Origin: Yes71-27 sp040758635
Lineage (GTDB): Bacteria > Bacillota > Desulfotomaculia > Desulfotomaculales > Ammonificaceae
Length of the DNA stretch: 5,291 nucleotides
Direction of reading: 5' to 3'
Assembly (NCBI GenBank): GCA_040758635.1
Contig: JBFLVI010000075.1
Coordinates: forward strand, 1-5,291
The translations under genes were made by a program, and so were the position numbers. Positions 1-5,291 of this stretch are shown here, piece after piece (position 1 is the first letter of the stretch; each line of letters opens with the position of its first letter). Under the pieces are notes generated by a model. It was not told the DNA's origin. It did not search any database and saw nothing but the letters and a program-made list of their open reading frames with translations.

Positions 1-20
1 AGAAGGCGAATGTTTATCAC

Positions 21-84
21 GAGACCTCACTCCTTTGCCGGGAGTCGGCTGCTTCTTTGTGAAGCAGCCGCCGAGGTCTCTTTT
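21..84 (+). terminator. Three-branched inverted repeat with T-run; possible terminator of a gene left of the window
   Basis: Outer arms GAGACCTC (21-28) and GAGGTCTC (73-80) are perfectly complementary over 8 bp. Two hairpins lie between them: ACTCC (29-33) with GGAGT (41-45) around a 7-base loop, and CGGCTGCTTC (46-55) with GAAGCAGCCG (61-70) around loop TTTGT. Only two bases (71-72) stay unpaired at the junction, so the RNA would fold as a compact three-way junction. TTTTCTTC follows directly at 81-88, as expected for an intrinsic terminator on the + strand. The branched form is unusual for a terminator, so a small structured RNA or a dispersed palindromic element is also possible. The pairing is seen directly; the role is inferred. 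Confidence 0.5.
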
Positions 85-126
85 CTTCGTTACCCCCTCG
101 GTTACCTACTAAAACTATACACTACC

Positions 127-189
127 AGCAGCCCCGGGGTGCTTCCGGGTGCGGCGGCAAACCGGCTTTTCCCAGGGTTAAACAAACCC
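127..189 (+). other. Three consecutive small hairpins in the leader of the YkvI-family gene
   Basis: Three short stems sit almost end to end. The first is AGCA-g-CC (127-133) with GGTGCT (138-143) around CCGG. The second is CCGG (145-148) with CCGG (162-165), enclosing TGC/GCA around GGCG, and is followed by CTTTTCCC (166-173). The third is GGGTT (175-179) with AACCC (185-189) around a 5-base loop. The second resembles a weak intrinsic terminator and could act as an attenuator or as an end for the upstream transcript. I recognise no known riboswitch or T-box here. Short GC-rich stems arise easily by chance at this base composition, so function is uncertain. Confidence 0.3.
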
Positions 190-216
190 CCCGGCTTCAA
201 AATATATATTTAAGGT

Positions 217-1314
217 ATGGGCAGACAAAAGCTTTCCGCGTTTACGATCGCCGCCACCTACATCGGCACCGTGGTGGGAGCCGGATTTGCTTCCGGGCAG
301 GAAGTGCTCCAGTTTTTCTCCTTTTTCGGCCTGAAAAGCGTCCTGGCCCTAATCCTCGCCGGGTTGCTCTTTGTTTTTTTCGGCCGCGTTGTGCTCGACC
401 TCGGGCACCGCTTGCGCGCGCGGTCGTACGTCGCAATCGTCCAAAAGGCCGGCGGCCCTTATCTCGGCAGGGTGATCGACGGCGTCATCACCTTTTTCCT
501 TTTTGGCGCTTTAACGGCAATGGCGGCCGGCGCCGGCGCGATCTTTGCCGAACAGTTCGGCCTTTCCAAGATCCTGGGCAGCATCCTGATCGTGGCCGCC
601 TCCCTGATCACGGTCCTCCTGGGGTTCCACGGCGTGGTCGTTTCGATCAGCTTCATGGTCCCAATCCTGCTGGTCTCCGTCCTCGGTTTAAGCGTGGCAG
701 CCTTGGCCAGCATCCCGCCCGACCTTACGGTGATTAAGCTTTGGGCCCAGGAGGCTGACCCGGCCATTTCCGTCTGGCCGCTGTCGGCCCTGGCCTACGT
801 CTCCTACAACCTCGTCCTGTCGGTCTGTATCCTGGCACCGCTCGGCGCTACGGCAGCCGGCGCCGCGGCCATCAGGAAGGGTGCTCTTTTGGGCGGCCTG
901 GGCCTTTTTGTGGGAGCGCTGGCCATCAACCTGGCGATACTGACCGTCCCTTTTGAGGCCGCCACCTTCGAGATCCCGATGGTTTACATCGCCGGCCGGT
1001 TTTCTCCTGTGGTGCAGGCAGGCTACGGTCTGGTCCTGCTGGCCGAGATCTACACTACGGCGGTGGCCAACCTTTACGGCTTCACGACGCGCGTGGCGGA
1101 CCCCGACACCGCCCGGTTTCGGCAGGTGGCGGTGCTGGTCGCCGCCGTGGCTTTCCTGGCCAGTTTGCTGGGGTTCTCGATCCTGGTCCGCTACCTGTAC
1201 GCGGCGGTGGGCGTGGCCGGTTTCCTTTTGCTCGGCGGGCTCACCTACGGGTACCTGCGGGAGAGGGGGCTGGCGCCGATCCTTGCCCCGGCGCGAAAGC
1301 GCAACAAGATCTGA
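217..1314 (+). CDS. YkvI-family (COG3949-type) polytopic membrane protein, putative transporter
   Basis: This 365-residue, strongly hydrophobic protein has about ten predicted membrane helices, roughly at residues 13-33, 41-61, 88-112, 119-140, 143-165, 187-209, 222-246, 262-290, 302-322 and 325-348. The N-terminal signature YIGTVVGAGFASGQE (residues 15-29) followed by LQFF is typical of Bacillus YkvI and its relatives, which are transporter-like proteins distantly related to the APC/LeuT superfamily. No substrate is established for the family. A second conserved-looking patch is AYVSYNLVLSV (193-203). The C-terminus ends in a basic tail, PARKRNKI. The length is close to that of B. subtilis YkvI (about 350). 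The start is fixed by an in-frame TAA at 211-213: ATG 217 is the only plausible start after it and leaves the first helix intact. The only Shine-Dalgarno-like bases, AAGG at 212-215, lie one base from the ATG, so initiation is weak or unconventional. The gene appears separate from lspA, which has its own promoter. Confidence 0.9.
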   Translation: MGRQKLSAFTIAATYIGTVVGAGFASGQEVLQFFSFFGLKSVLALILAGLLFVFFGRVVLDLGHRLRARSYVAIVQKAGGPYLGRVIDGVITFFLFGALTAMAAGAGAIFAEQFGLSKILGSILIVAASLITVLLGFHGVVVSISFMVPILLVSVLGLSVAALASIPPDLTVIKLWAQEADPAISVWPLSALAYVSYNLVLSVCILAPLGATAAGAAAIRKGALLGGLGLFVGALAINLAILTVPFEAATFEIPMVYIAGRFSPVVQAGYGLVLLAEIYTTAVANLYGFTTRVADPDTARFRQVAVLVAAVAFLASLLGFSILVRYLYAAVGVAGFLLLGGLTYGYLRERGLAPILAPARKRNKI

Positions 1315-1339
1315 TTTTCTCTTTTTCCTCCCTGAAGGT

Positions 1340-1368
1340 TTGCTCTCCGGCAGGTTATGGGATATAAT
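1340..1368 (+). promoter_or_regulatory. Sigma-A-type promoter of lspA
   Basis: TTGCTC at 1340-1345 and a perfect TATAAT at 1363-1368 are separated by exactly 17 bp. Transcription would begin near 1375, giving a leader of about 45 bases before lspA. The -10 box matches the consensus completely; the -35 box matches in its first three, most important bases. It lies in the only non-coding gap between the YkvI-family gene and lspA, which supports lspA and the pseudouridine synthase being a separate unit. Confidence 0.75.
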
Positions 1369-1405
1369 TCGGAAGGAAATCCAGGCAAAAGACACAAGAA
1401 GGAAC

Positions 1406-1424
1406 GGAGGCAAACCTGTTTTTG
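1406..1424 (+). promoter_or_regulatory. Ribosome binding site and alternative starts of lspA
   Basis: GGAGG at 1406-1410 is the clear Shine-Dalgarno sequence. No ATG or GTG follows in frame. TTG at 1422 lies 11 bases downstream, a long spacing. An in-frame CTG at 1416 lies 5 bases downstream and would add only two residues. TTG is the more usual initiator in Firmicutes and is chosen here, but the spacing does not settle the matter. Confidence 0.65.
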
Positions 1425-1856
1425 CGGCGCTTTTGGCTTTCGGCTTCGCTGTCCCTCGTGGCGGACCAGGCCTCTAAACTGCTGGTACTCAAGTTCTTAT
1501 CCCACCCCGTGACAGTCCTGCCGGGCCTGTTGACCTTCCGCTACGTGGACAACCCGGGGGCAGCCTTCGGGTTTTTTGCCCACCAGAGGCCGTTTTTAGT
1601 GCTGGCCGGCCTGGCGCTGGGAATCATCGTCCTGGCCGGGTACCGGAAGCTGAAAGCGGCCTCTGCCTGCTGGCGCCTCGGAGCCGGACTTATGCTCGGC
1701 GGAACCCTGGGCAATCTCTGCGACCGGTTGCGGACCGGCGCGGTGGTGGATTTTATCGACCTGGGCTTCTGGCCGGTTTTCAACCTGGCCGATATAGCCA
1801 TTGTCTGCGGAGCGGCGGTTATAGTCCTGGGGATGCTGAAGGAGCGGCAGCCTTGA
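1422..1856 (+). CDS. lspA: Lipoprotein signal peptidase (signal peptidase II)
   Basis: LspA is the inner-membrane aspartyl protease that cleaves the signal peptide of prolipoproteins just before the lipidated cysteine. All diagnostic motifs are present in order: DQASK (residues 15-19), NPGAAFGF (44-51), GGTLGNLCDR (93-102), VVDFID (108-113) and FNLAD (120-124). By comparison with E. coli LspA (D124 and D143), the catalytic pair should be D110 and D124. Four hydrophobic helices fit the usual topology, roughly at 6-24, 56-74, 84-100 and 122-140. At 144 residues it is slightly shorter than most family members (about 150-165), with short termini but no missing motif. The start is a TTG (or CTG 1416) served by GGAGG at 1406-1410. 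It is transcribed from its own promoter and its TGA stop overlaps the TTG start of the next gene, so the two are probably translationally coupled. The lspA-pseudouridine synthase order is also found in Bacillus (lspA-ylyB). Confidence 0.97.
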   Translation: MRRFWLSASLSLVADQASKLLVLKFLSHPVTVLPGLLTFRYVDNPGAAFGFFAHQRPFLVLAGLALGIIVLAGYRKLKAASACWRLGAGLMLGGTLGNLCDRLRTGAVVDFIDLGFWPVFNLADIAIVCGAAVIVLGMLKERQP

Positions 1857-2800
1857 CGCTACTGGAACGGTTGGTCGTGGAGGAAGAGGACGCCGGAAGC
1901 CGACTGGACCTTTACCTGGCGCGGGAACTCCCGTATATCAGCCGCTCAAGACTGCAGCGGTTGATCAACGAGAAGCAGGTCCTGGTAAACAACCGCGGCA
2001 CCCGGCCCAGCTACCGCATCCGGGCGGGCGACGAAATCCGGGTCAACCTGCCGCCAGCCGAGGTCCCGCAGATCGAGCCGGAACCGATCCCCCTGGATGT
2101 CGTCTACGAGGACCGGTACCTCCTCGTGGTCAACAAACCCCGCGGAATGGTCGTCCACCCCGGAGCGGGCCACAACCGGGGAACCCTGGTCAACGCGCTG
2201 CTGTACCACTGCGACGACCTTTCGGGGATCAACGGGGTTTTGCGCCCGGGGATCGTCCACCGCCTGGACAAGGACACCTCCGGGCTCCTGATGGTGGCCA
2301 AGAACGACGCCGCGCACCTCGCCCTGGCCGCACAATTGAAAGCGCGGCAGGTGCGGCGCGAATACCTCGCCCTGGTCCACGGCCGGGTGAAGGACGAAGC
2401 CGGCACGGTGGCAGCGCCGGTCGGGCGACACCCGCGGGACCGCCAGAAGATGGCCGTCACCCCGCGGGGCCGTCCCGCGGTAACGCATTACACCGTAGCC
2501 GAACGTTTTTCCGACCACACGCTGCTGCGGCTGCGCCTCGACACGGGGCGCACTCACCAGATCCGCGTGCATCTCGCCCATATCGGTTACCCGGTGGTCG
2601 GCGACCCGAAGTACGGGCGGGCAAGGTCGCACCTGGGGCTGGACGGGCAGTTCCTGCACGCGGGGGTCCTTGGTTTCACCCACCCTGCATCGGGCGAGTT
2701 CCTCAGTTTTGAGGCTTCGCTCCCGCCGGAGCTCGATGCCGTCCTGGCCAAACTGCGCCTGAAAGGCGGTGGAGCGAACCCCGCCAAAGACGCAACTTAA
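1853..2800 (+). CDS. rluD: RluA/RluD-family RNA pseudouridine synthase
   Basis: This 315-residue cytoplasmic enzyme isomerises specific uridines to pseudouridine in structured RNA. An N-terminal S4 RNA-binding domain (about residues 16-75, with GSRLDLYLA and SRSRLQRLI) precedes the catalytic domain. The family signature HRLDKDTSGLLM at 136-147 contains the catalytic aspartate D139. Other conserved blocks are VVNKPRGMVVHP (92-103), TGRTHQIRVHLAHIG (231-245), VVGDPKYG (248-255) and LHAG (268-271). Length and domain order match RluD of E. coli and YlyB of Bacillus. Its position directly after lspA makes it the likely YlyB orthologue, but sequence alone does not tell whether the target is 23S rRNA (as for RluD) or another RNA, so the symbol is family-level. 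The start is TTG 1853, overlapping the lspA stop as TTGA, with AAGGAG at 1839-1844 eight bases upstream. The stop overlaps the stop of the converging gene. Confidence 0.95.
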   Translation: MTLLERLVVEEEDAGSRLDLYLARELPYISRSRLQRLINEKQVLVNNRGTRPSYRIRAGDEIRVNLPPAEVPQIEPEPIPLDVVYEDRYLLVVNKPRGMVVHPGAGHNRGTLVNALLYHCDDLSGINGVLRPGIVHRLDKDTSGLLMVAKNDAAHLALAAQLKARQVRREYLALVHGRVKDEAGTVAAPVGRHPRDRQKMAVTPRGRPAVTHYTVAERFSDHTLLRLRLDTGRTHQIRVHLAHIGYPVVGDPKYGRARSHLGLDGQFLHAGVLGFTHPASGEFLSFEASLPPELDAVLAKLRLKGGGANPAKDAT

Positions 2801-3618
2801 CCGGTGGTGCAACTGGTCTTGGACCCCGCTTCCGGGAAAATCATCTTCAGGGTGTCACCCCGCAACCCCCGGCGCATCGCTTCCAGGGCAAGCACGTCGC
2901 CGGGCGGGATATTCCCCAGATTCACGTCGGGGCCGAAGCGTCCGATAAACTCCACCTGCTGCATCTTCCGCGGCGTTTCCCAGATGATCGCCTCCGGATC
3001 CTTAACGGCCGCGAGAAAGGCCTGGTAAAATCCTTCCTTCACCCGTCCCTGGGCGTCGTAAAGCCCTGTCTGGCACCCGTCTTCCCGCCCCTCGACGATT
3101 ACCCACTGGGCGCCGGCACTCCGGTCGGCAATGGCTTGGCGCGCCATCTCCAACGGGTTGAGGCAGACGAAAGGGTTTTTCTTTCCCACCTCGGCAAGCA
3201 CGGTGAACCCGGCGTCCAGGGCCAGTTTGATCGCGTAATCCTTCGTTTCCCGATCCAGGGACAGGCTGCCTTCGGAAATCTCCACCGCGGTAAAGCCGAT
3301 TTCCCGCAGCTGCCTCAGACACGACAGCAGTTTGCCGCGCACGATCGCAATCTCCAGGAAGGTTCCGCCCGGACAGATCTGCACCTGGTAAGAGCGCACG
3401 AGTTCTACCTTGGCGGCAAGCATAGCGGGATTGTAAAGGATCGCGGTGCCGAACCCGAGTTTCAGGAAATCAATGTACGGGCCGGCCAGATCGAGGAGGT
3501 CCCGCACCTCCGAGAGACCCAGTCCTTTATCCAAAACCATGGTGATACCCGTTTTACGAGGACGGCCCAGGCTCCGGTTGCCCGGCGGAGGGCCGATGAT
3601 ATCCCGCCAAATATCCAT
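2797..3618 (-). CDS. comA: Phosphosulfolactate synthase (ComA/YitD family)
   Basis: ComA adds sulfite to phosphoenolpyruvate to give (R)-phosphosulfolactate. In methanogens this is the first step of coenzyme M synthesis; Bacillus has the homologue YitD, and sulfolactate is known from Bacillus spores. This is not the competence regulator of the same name. The 273-residue protein is predicted to be soluble and shows the blocks expected of this TIM-barrel family: RPRKTGITMVLDKGLGL (19-35), DFLKLGFGTAILY (50-62), CPGGTFLEIA (82-91), VEISEGSLSL (112-121), LAEVGKKNP (141-149), WVIVEGREDG (172-181) and the C-terminal GPDVNLGNI plus LRGDTLK (229-237, 252-258). It is slightly longer than the methanogen enzyme (about 250). 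The ATG at 3618 is preceded by GGGAGGAG, with GGAGG 11 bases upstream. It follows the MFS gene in the same direction after about 90 bases, with no obvious terminator between. No comB phosphatase or comC dehydrogenase is in the window, so the downstream route is unknown. Confidence 0.93.
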   Translation of the reverse strand: MDIWRDIIGPPPGNRSLGRPRKTGITMVLDKGLGLSEVRDLLDLAGPYIDFLKLGFGTAILYNPAMLAAKVELVRSYQVQICPGGTFLEIAIVRGKLLSCLRQLREIGFTAVEISEGSLSLDRETKDYAIKLALDAGFTVLAEVGKKNPFVCLNPLEMARQAIADRSAGAQWVIVEGREDGCQTGLYDAQGRVKEGFYQAFLAAVKDPEAIIWETPRKMQQVEFIGRFGPDVNLGNIPPGDVLALEAMRRGLRGDTLKMIFPEAGSKTSCTTG

Positions 3619-3708
3619 TTATGCCAACTCCTCCCAACTCCACTGCCAAGGATGGCTCCCGCGTCCAATTTATGCACCGGACAGGGATAGGGTGTGTCGT
3701 CCGTGTCC

Positions 3709-4938
3709 TTACGACTTTCGTTTTTGTCTGCCTTCCACCTCGACCGGGCTGGTGATTACGCCGCCGCGGACGAAAAGCAGGGTCAAAAGCGCGGCCAAGC
3801 CCGCGAGGGCAGCCGCCACCGTAAAAGTGGTTCGCAGGGAGAGGGGAAGCAGGAGGGCAAAAAGGGGCGGACCTACGGCTACGCCCAAGAAACGTACCCC
3901 GCCGTAAAAGGCGGTAACGATGCCCCGGGCGTCCGGGCCGACGCACGAGGTCACAAGCGTGTTTAAACAGGGCAAGGACACGCCGGCCCCGACGCCGGCA
4001 AGGCTGATCCCGGCAAAAAACAGGGCGGTGCCGCGGAAGAAGATGAAGGAAGCCAAAGCGCCGGCCAGCAGCAAGAGTCCGGCGGTTACCACGGCCGGCA
4101 TCAGGTTGAGGCGCTTTTTGATCACCCTCCCGGTAACGTAGGAAGCGGCGGACATGAAAGCGACCGGCACCGCAAGCAGCAATCCCTTGGGCACGCCGCC
4201 AACCCCCAGGGAAGTTTCGATGTGCTCGGAGAGGAAGAAAAGAAGCCCGAAGAGGATTAAAAGGACGGTCATCCCGGCAAAGAAAGCACCGGTGAGGCTC
4301 AATCCCTTCCGGTTCACAAGGGCCGCAAGGACAAGCAAGTAGCCCCGCAGGTTCGGCGGTTGCCGTTGCGTCGCCGGTTCGGAAACTAAAAACAGCACTG
4401 CCAGCAGTACGGGAAGCACAAGAAGCGGGAAGACGAAGAAGGGGTAAAACCAGCCGGCGATAGCGACGGCGGCGCCAAGGACGGGGCTGAGGATCTTCCC
4501 GGTACCGTTTGAGGCTTCCAGAACACCGAGGGCGCGGCTGCGCCCGCCCCCGCCAAAAAGGTCGCCTACCAGCGCCATCGCCACCGGTGCGGTCCCGGCG
4601 GCGCCAATTCCCTGGAAAACCCGGCTCAGCAAAAGGTAAGGGAAGCCCTGCTCCTTCAGAAGCAGCCAGCTCAAACCGGCGGCCAGCCCGCCGAGAGCAT
4701 AAAGCCCCAGGGCAGGCAAAAGCACGGCCCGGCGGCCGAAACGGTCCGCCAGAAACCCGGTAAACGGAATGCTGAAACCCGCAGGCACGGAAAAAAGGGT
4801 GATCACCAGTCCCGTCTGAAAAGCGGAGATGCTGAAAGCCTTCTTCATCGCCGGCAGCACCGGGATCAGCATGGAGTTTCCCAGCACCATGACCAGCGGC
4901 ACCCCGGCCAGGGCCCAGAGGCAGGTCTTATTCATCAC
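3709..4938 (-). CDS. Major facilitator superfamily transporter, DHA1-like exporter
   Basis: The 409-residue integral membrane protein has about twelve hydrophobic helices and the usual MFS 6+6 arrangement, with a central cytoplasmic loop near residues 187-212. Motif A appears as GFLADRFGRR (61-70) between helices 2 and 3, and motif B as RVFQGIGAAG (106-115) in helix 4. A degenerate motif C, GTGKILSPVLGAA (145-157), in helix 5 points to a proton-coupled antiporter of the drug-efflux (DHA1) type. The substrate cannot be read from sequence. The charged tail EGRQKRKS is cytoplasmic. GTG 4938 is immediately followed by ATG 4935; ATG is the likelier start, since the first helix begins within a few residues. 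The only ribosome-site-like bases, AAAAGG, end at 4938 and so overlap the GTG and abut the ATG. It lies upstream of and in line with the phosphosulfolactate synthase, so the two may be co-transcribed, which would allow a role in moving sulfolactate, sulfite or a related anion; this is speculative. Confidence 0.93.
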   Translation of the reverse strand: MMNKTCLWALAGVPLVMVLGNSMLIPVLPAMKKAFSISAFQTGLVITLFSVPAGFSIPFTGFLADRFGRRAVLLPALGLYALGGLAAGLSWLLLKEQGFPYLLLSRVFQGIGAAGTAPVAMALVGDLFGGGGRSRALGVLEASNGTGKILSPVLGAAVAIAGWFYPFFVFPLLVLPVLLAVLFLVSEPATQRQPPNLRGYLLVLAALVNRKGLSLTGAFFAGMTVLLILFGLLFFLSEHIETSLGVGGVPKGLLLAVPVAFMSAASYVTGRVIKKRLNLMPAVVTAGLLLLAGALASFIFFRGTALFFAGISLAGVGAGVSLPCLNTLVTSCVGPDARGIVTAFYGGVRFLGVAVGPPLFALLLPLSLRTTFTVAAALAGLAALLTLLFVRGGVITSPVEVEGRQKRKS

Positions 4939-5201
4939 CTTTTATTTTTTCGTATTGCGAGGAGCATATGCGTGAAAAGCCGATCATACCTTTGAAGCAG
5001 ATTCTCGCCCGACGCTTCGCTCTTGAGGATCAAGAAAGGTGCAAACCCTAAGGTACCGCCGAAAGATTCTTCCGGGGGTTGGGATCTAGGTGAGTGCTGC
5101 AAAACTCTAATTTCTCGAAAGCAGGCTCTGTCTATTCATAGACGGTAAGCTTTGGCAGAAAGGCTAGAGACCGCGAAAAACAAGCATGGCATTTTGGAAG
5201 T
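4939..5201. other. Non-coding, hairpin-rich region upstream of the MFS gene
   Basis: No convincing gene occupies this stretch and it is visibly more AT-rich than the flanking genes. Three hairpins follow one another: TCTTGA (5021-5026) with TCAAGA (5030-5035); AACCC (5044-5048) with GGGTT (5076-5080), enclosing CCG/CGG and GAA/TTC; and AAAGC (5118-5122) with GCTTT (5149-5153), enclosing CTGTCTA/TAGACGG around TTCA. The region should contain the promoter and leader of the leftward MFS gene, but I found no good -35/-10 pair; TATGAT on the minus strand (4988-4983) is the best -10-like site and lacks a matching -35. It could also hold a structured RNA on either strand. No known riboswitch was recognised. 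Confidence 0.45.
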
Positions 5202-5291
5202 TGGAGACCGGAGGTTGGATGTTGGAGTTTATTGAGGGAATTCGCTTTGCGAATTCCTACAAAAGATCTGACCTCTAACTTCTGGCCTCTA
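5202..5291. repeat. Long imperfect palindrome with GTTGGA repeats, cut by the window edge
   Basis: The left arm 5202-5230 pairs with the right arm 5263-5291: nearly every position is Watson-Crick or G-U, with mismatches at about three positions (5207, 5220, 5227). The tip is a perfect 9-bp hairpin, GGAATTCGC (5237-5245) with GCGAATTCC (5249-5257) and loop TTT. The left arm carries GTTGGA at 5200, 5214 and 5221. Pairing still holds at the last base of the window, so the element continues beyond it. Such hairpins are typical of dispersed intergenic palindromes (REP- or MITE-like) or of very long terminators. The pairing is seen directly; the class is inferred. Confidence 0.7.

Noticed and set aside
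10..213. 67-codon open frame from ATG 10, preceded by AGAAGG
   Set aside because: It runs through the branched palindrome and the hairpins, resembles no family I know, and has low-complexity composition typical of chance frames in GC-rich DNA.
1291..1328. GCGC-GAAA-GCGC hairpin and T-rich tract after the YkvI-family gene as a terminator
   Set aside because: The 4-bp stem ends about 11 bases before the T-rich tract, so it does not form a normal intrinsic terminator.
953..1477. Long open frame overlapping the end of the YkvI-family gene and the start of lspA
   Set aside because: Its translation is Arg/Trp/Ser-rich, as expected for an out-of-frame reading of GC-rich coding DNA, and it crosses the lspA promoter.
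1946..2812. 288-codon frame antisense to the pseudouridine synthase
   Set aside because: It is a shadow frame: the + strand gene has full family motifs, and this one has none and no ribosome binding site.
3630..3645. TGGCAG-N5-TTGG on the minus strand, resembling a sigma-54 -24/-12 site
   Set aside because: The final GC is not conserved and the transcript would start at or past the ribosome binding site of the gene.
3667..3674. CATAAATT on the minus strand upstream of the phosphosulfolactate synthase, similar to a sporulation sigma-E -10 box
   Set aside because: No matching -35 element lies at the required distance, and one short match is expected by chance.
3696..3715. GTCGT/ACGAC stem at the end of the MFS gene as a terminator before the synthase
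   Set aside because: Only 5 bp with a 10-base loop and no T-run on the minus strand, so it does not argue against co-transcription.
4968..5051. 27-codon + strand frame preceded by GAGGAG
   Set aside because: Spacing of 3 bases is too short, it overlaps a hairpin, and the peptide resembles nothing known.
5050..5065. AAGGTACCGCC resembling part of a T-box leader motif
   Set aside because: It lacks the full GGTGGNACCGCG core, and no stem I, specifier loop or downstream synthetase/amino-acid gene is visible.

Overview
This window looks like a chromosomal housekeeping segment of a GC-rich, probably spore-forming clostridial Firmicute of the Desulfotomaculum/Pelotomaculum/Moorella type. That assignment is an inference. 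It rests on the conserved lspA-pseudouridine synthase pair (lspA-ylyB in Bacillus), clear GGAGG-type Shine-Dalgarno sites, TTG starts, a YkvI-family membrane protein, and a phosphosulfolactate synthase of the kind found in Bacillus and Peptococcaceae. No mobile element, CRISPR array, tRNA or rRNA was found.

Layout. Positions 1-216 hold no convincing gene but are rich in inverted repeats: a three-branched palindrome at 21-80 followed by a T-run, then smaller hairpins up to the first gene. Positions 217-1314 (+) encode a YkvI-family polytopic membrane protein. A good sigma-A-type promoter (TTGCTC, 17 bp, TATAAT) at 1340-1368 starts a second unit, lspA (1422-1856, +) and an RluA/RluD-family pseudouridine synthase (1853-2800, +), translationally coupled through a 4-base TTGA overlap. 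This unit meets head-on a leftward unit in which an MFS transporter (4938-3709, -) is followed after about 90 bases by a phosphosulfolactate synthase (3618-2797, -). The two converging genes share the palindrome TTAA as stop codons. Positions 4939-5291 lack a gene and are visibly more AT-rich. They contain three hairpins and then a long imperfect palindrome with GTTGGA repeats that runs off the right edge.

How the genes fit together. LspA removes signal peptides from lipoproteins; the pseudouridine synthase modifies rRNA or tRNA. Their pairing is a conserved chromosomal arrangement rather than a pathway. On the other strand, the synthase makes phosphosulfolactate from sulfite and phosphoenolpyruvate, and the transporter ahead of it may export or import a related compound; this link is a hypothesis from gene order only. 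The most notable unexplained items are the branched palindrome at the left edge, the long palindrome at the right edge, the hairpin train at 5021-5153, and the synthase without visible comB/comC partners.
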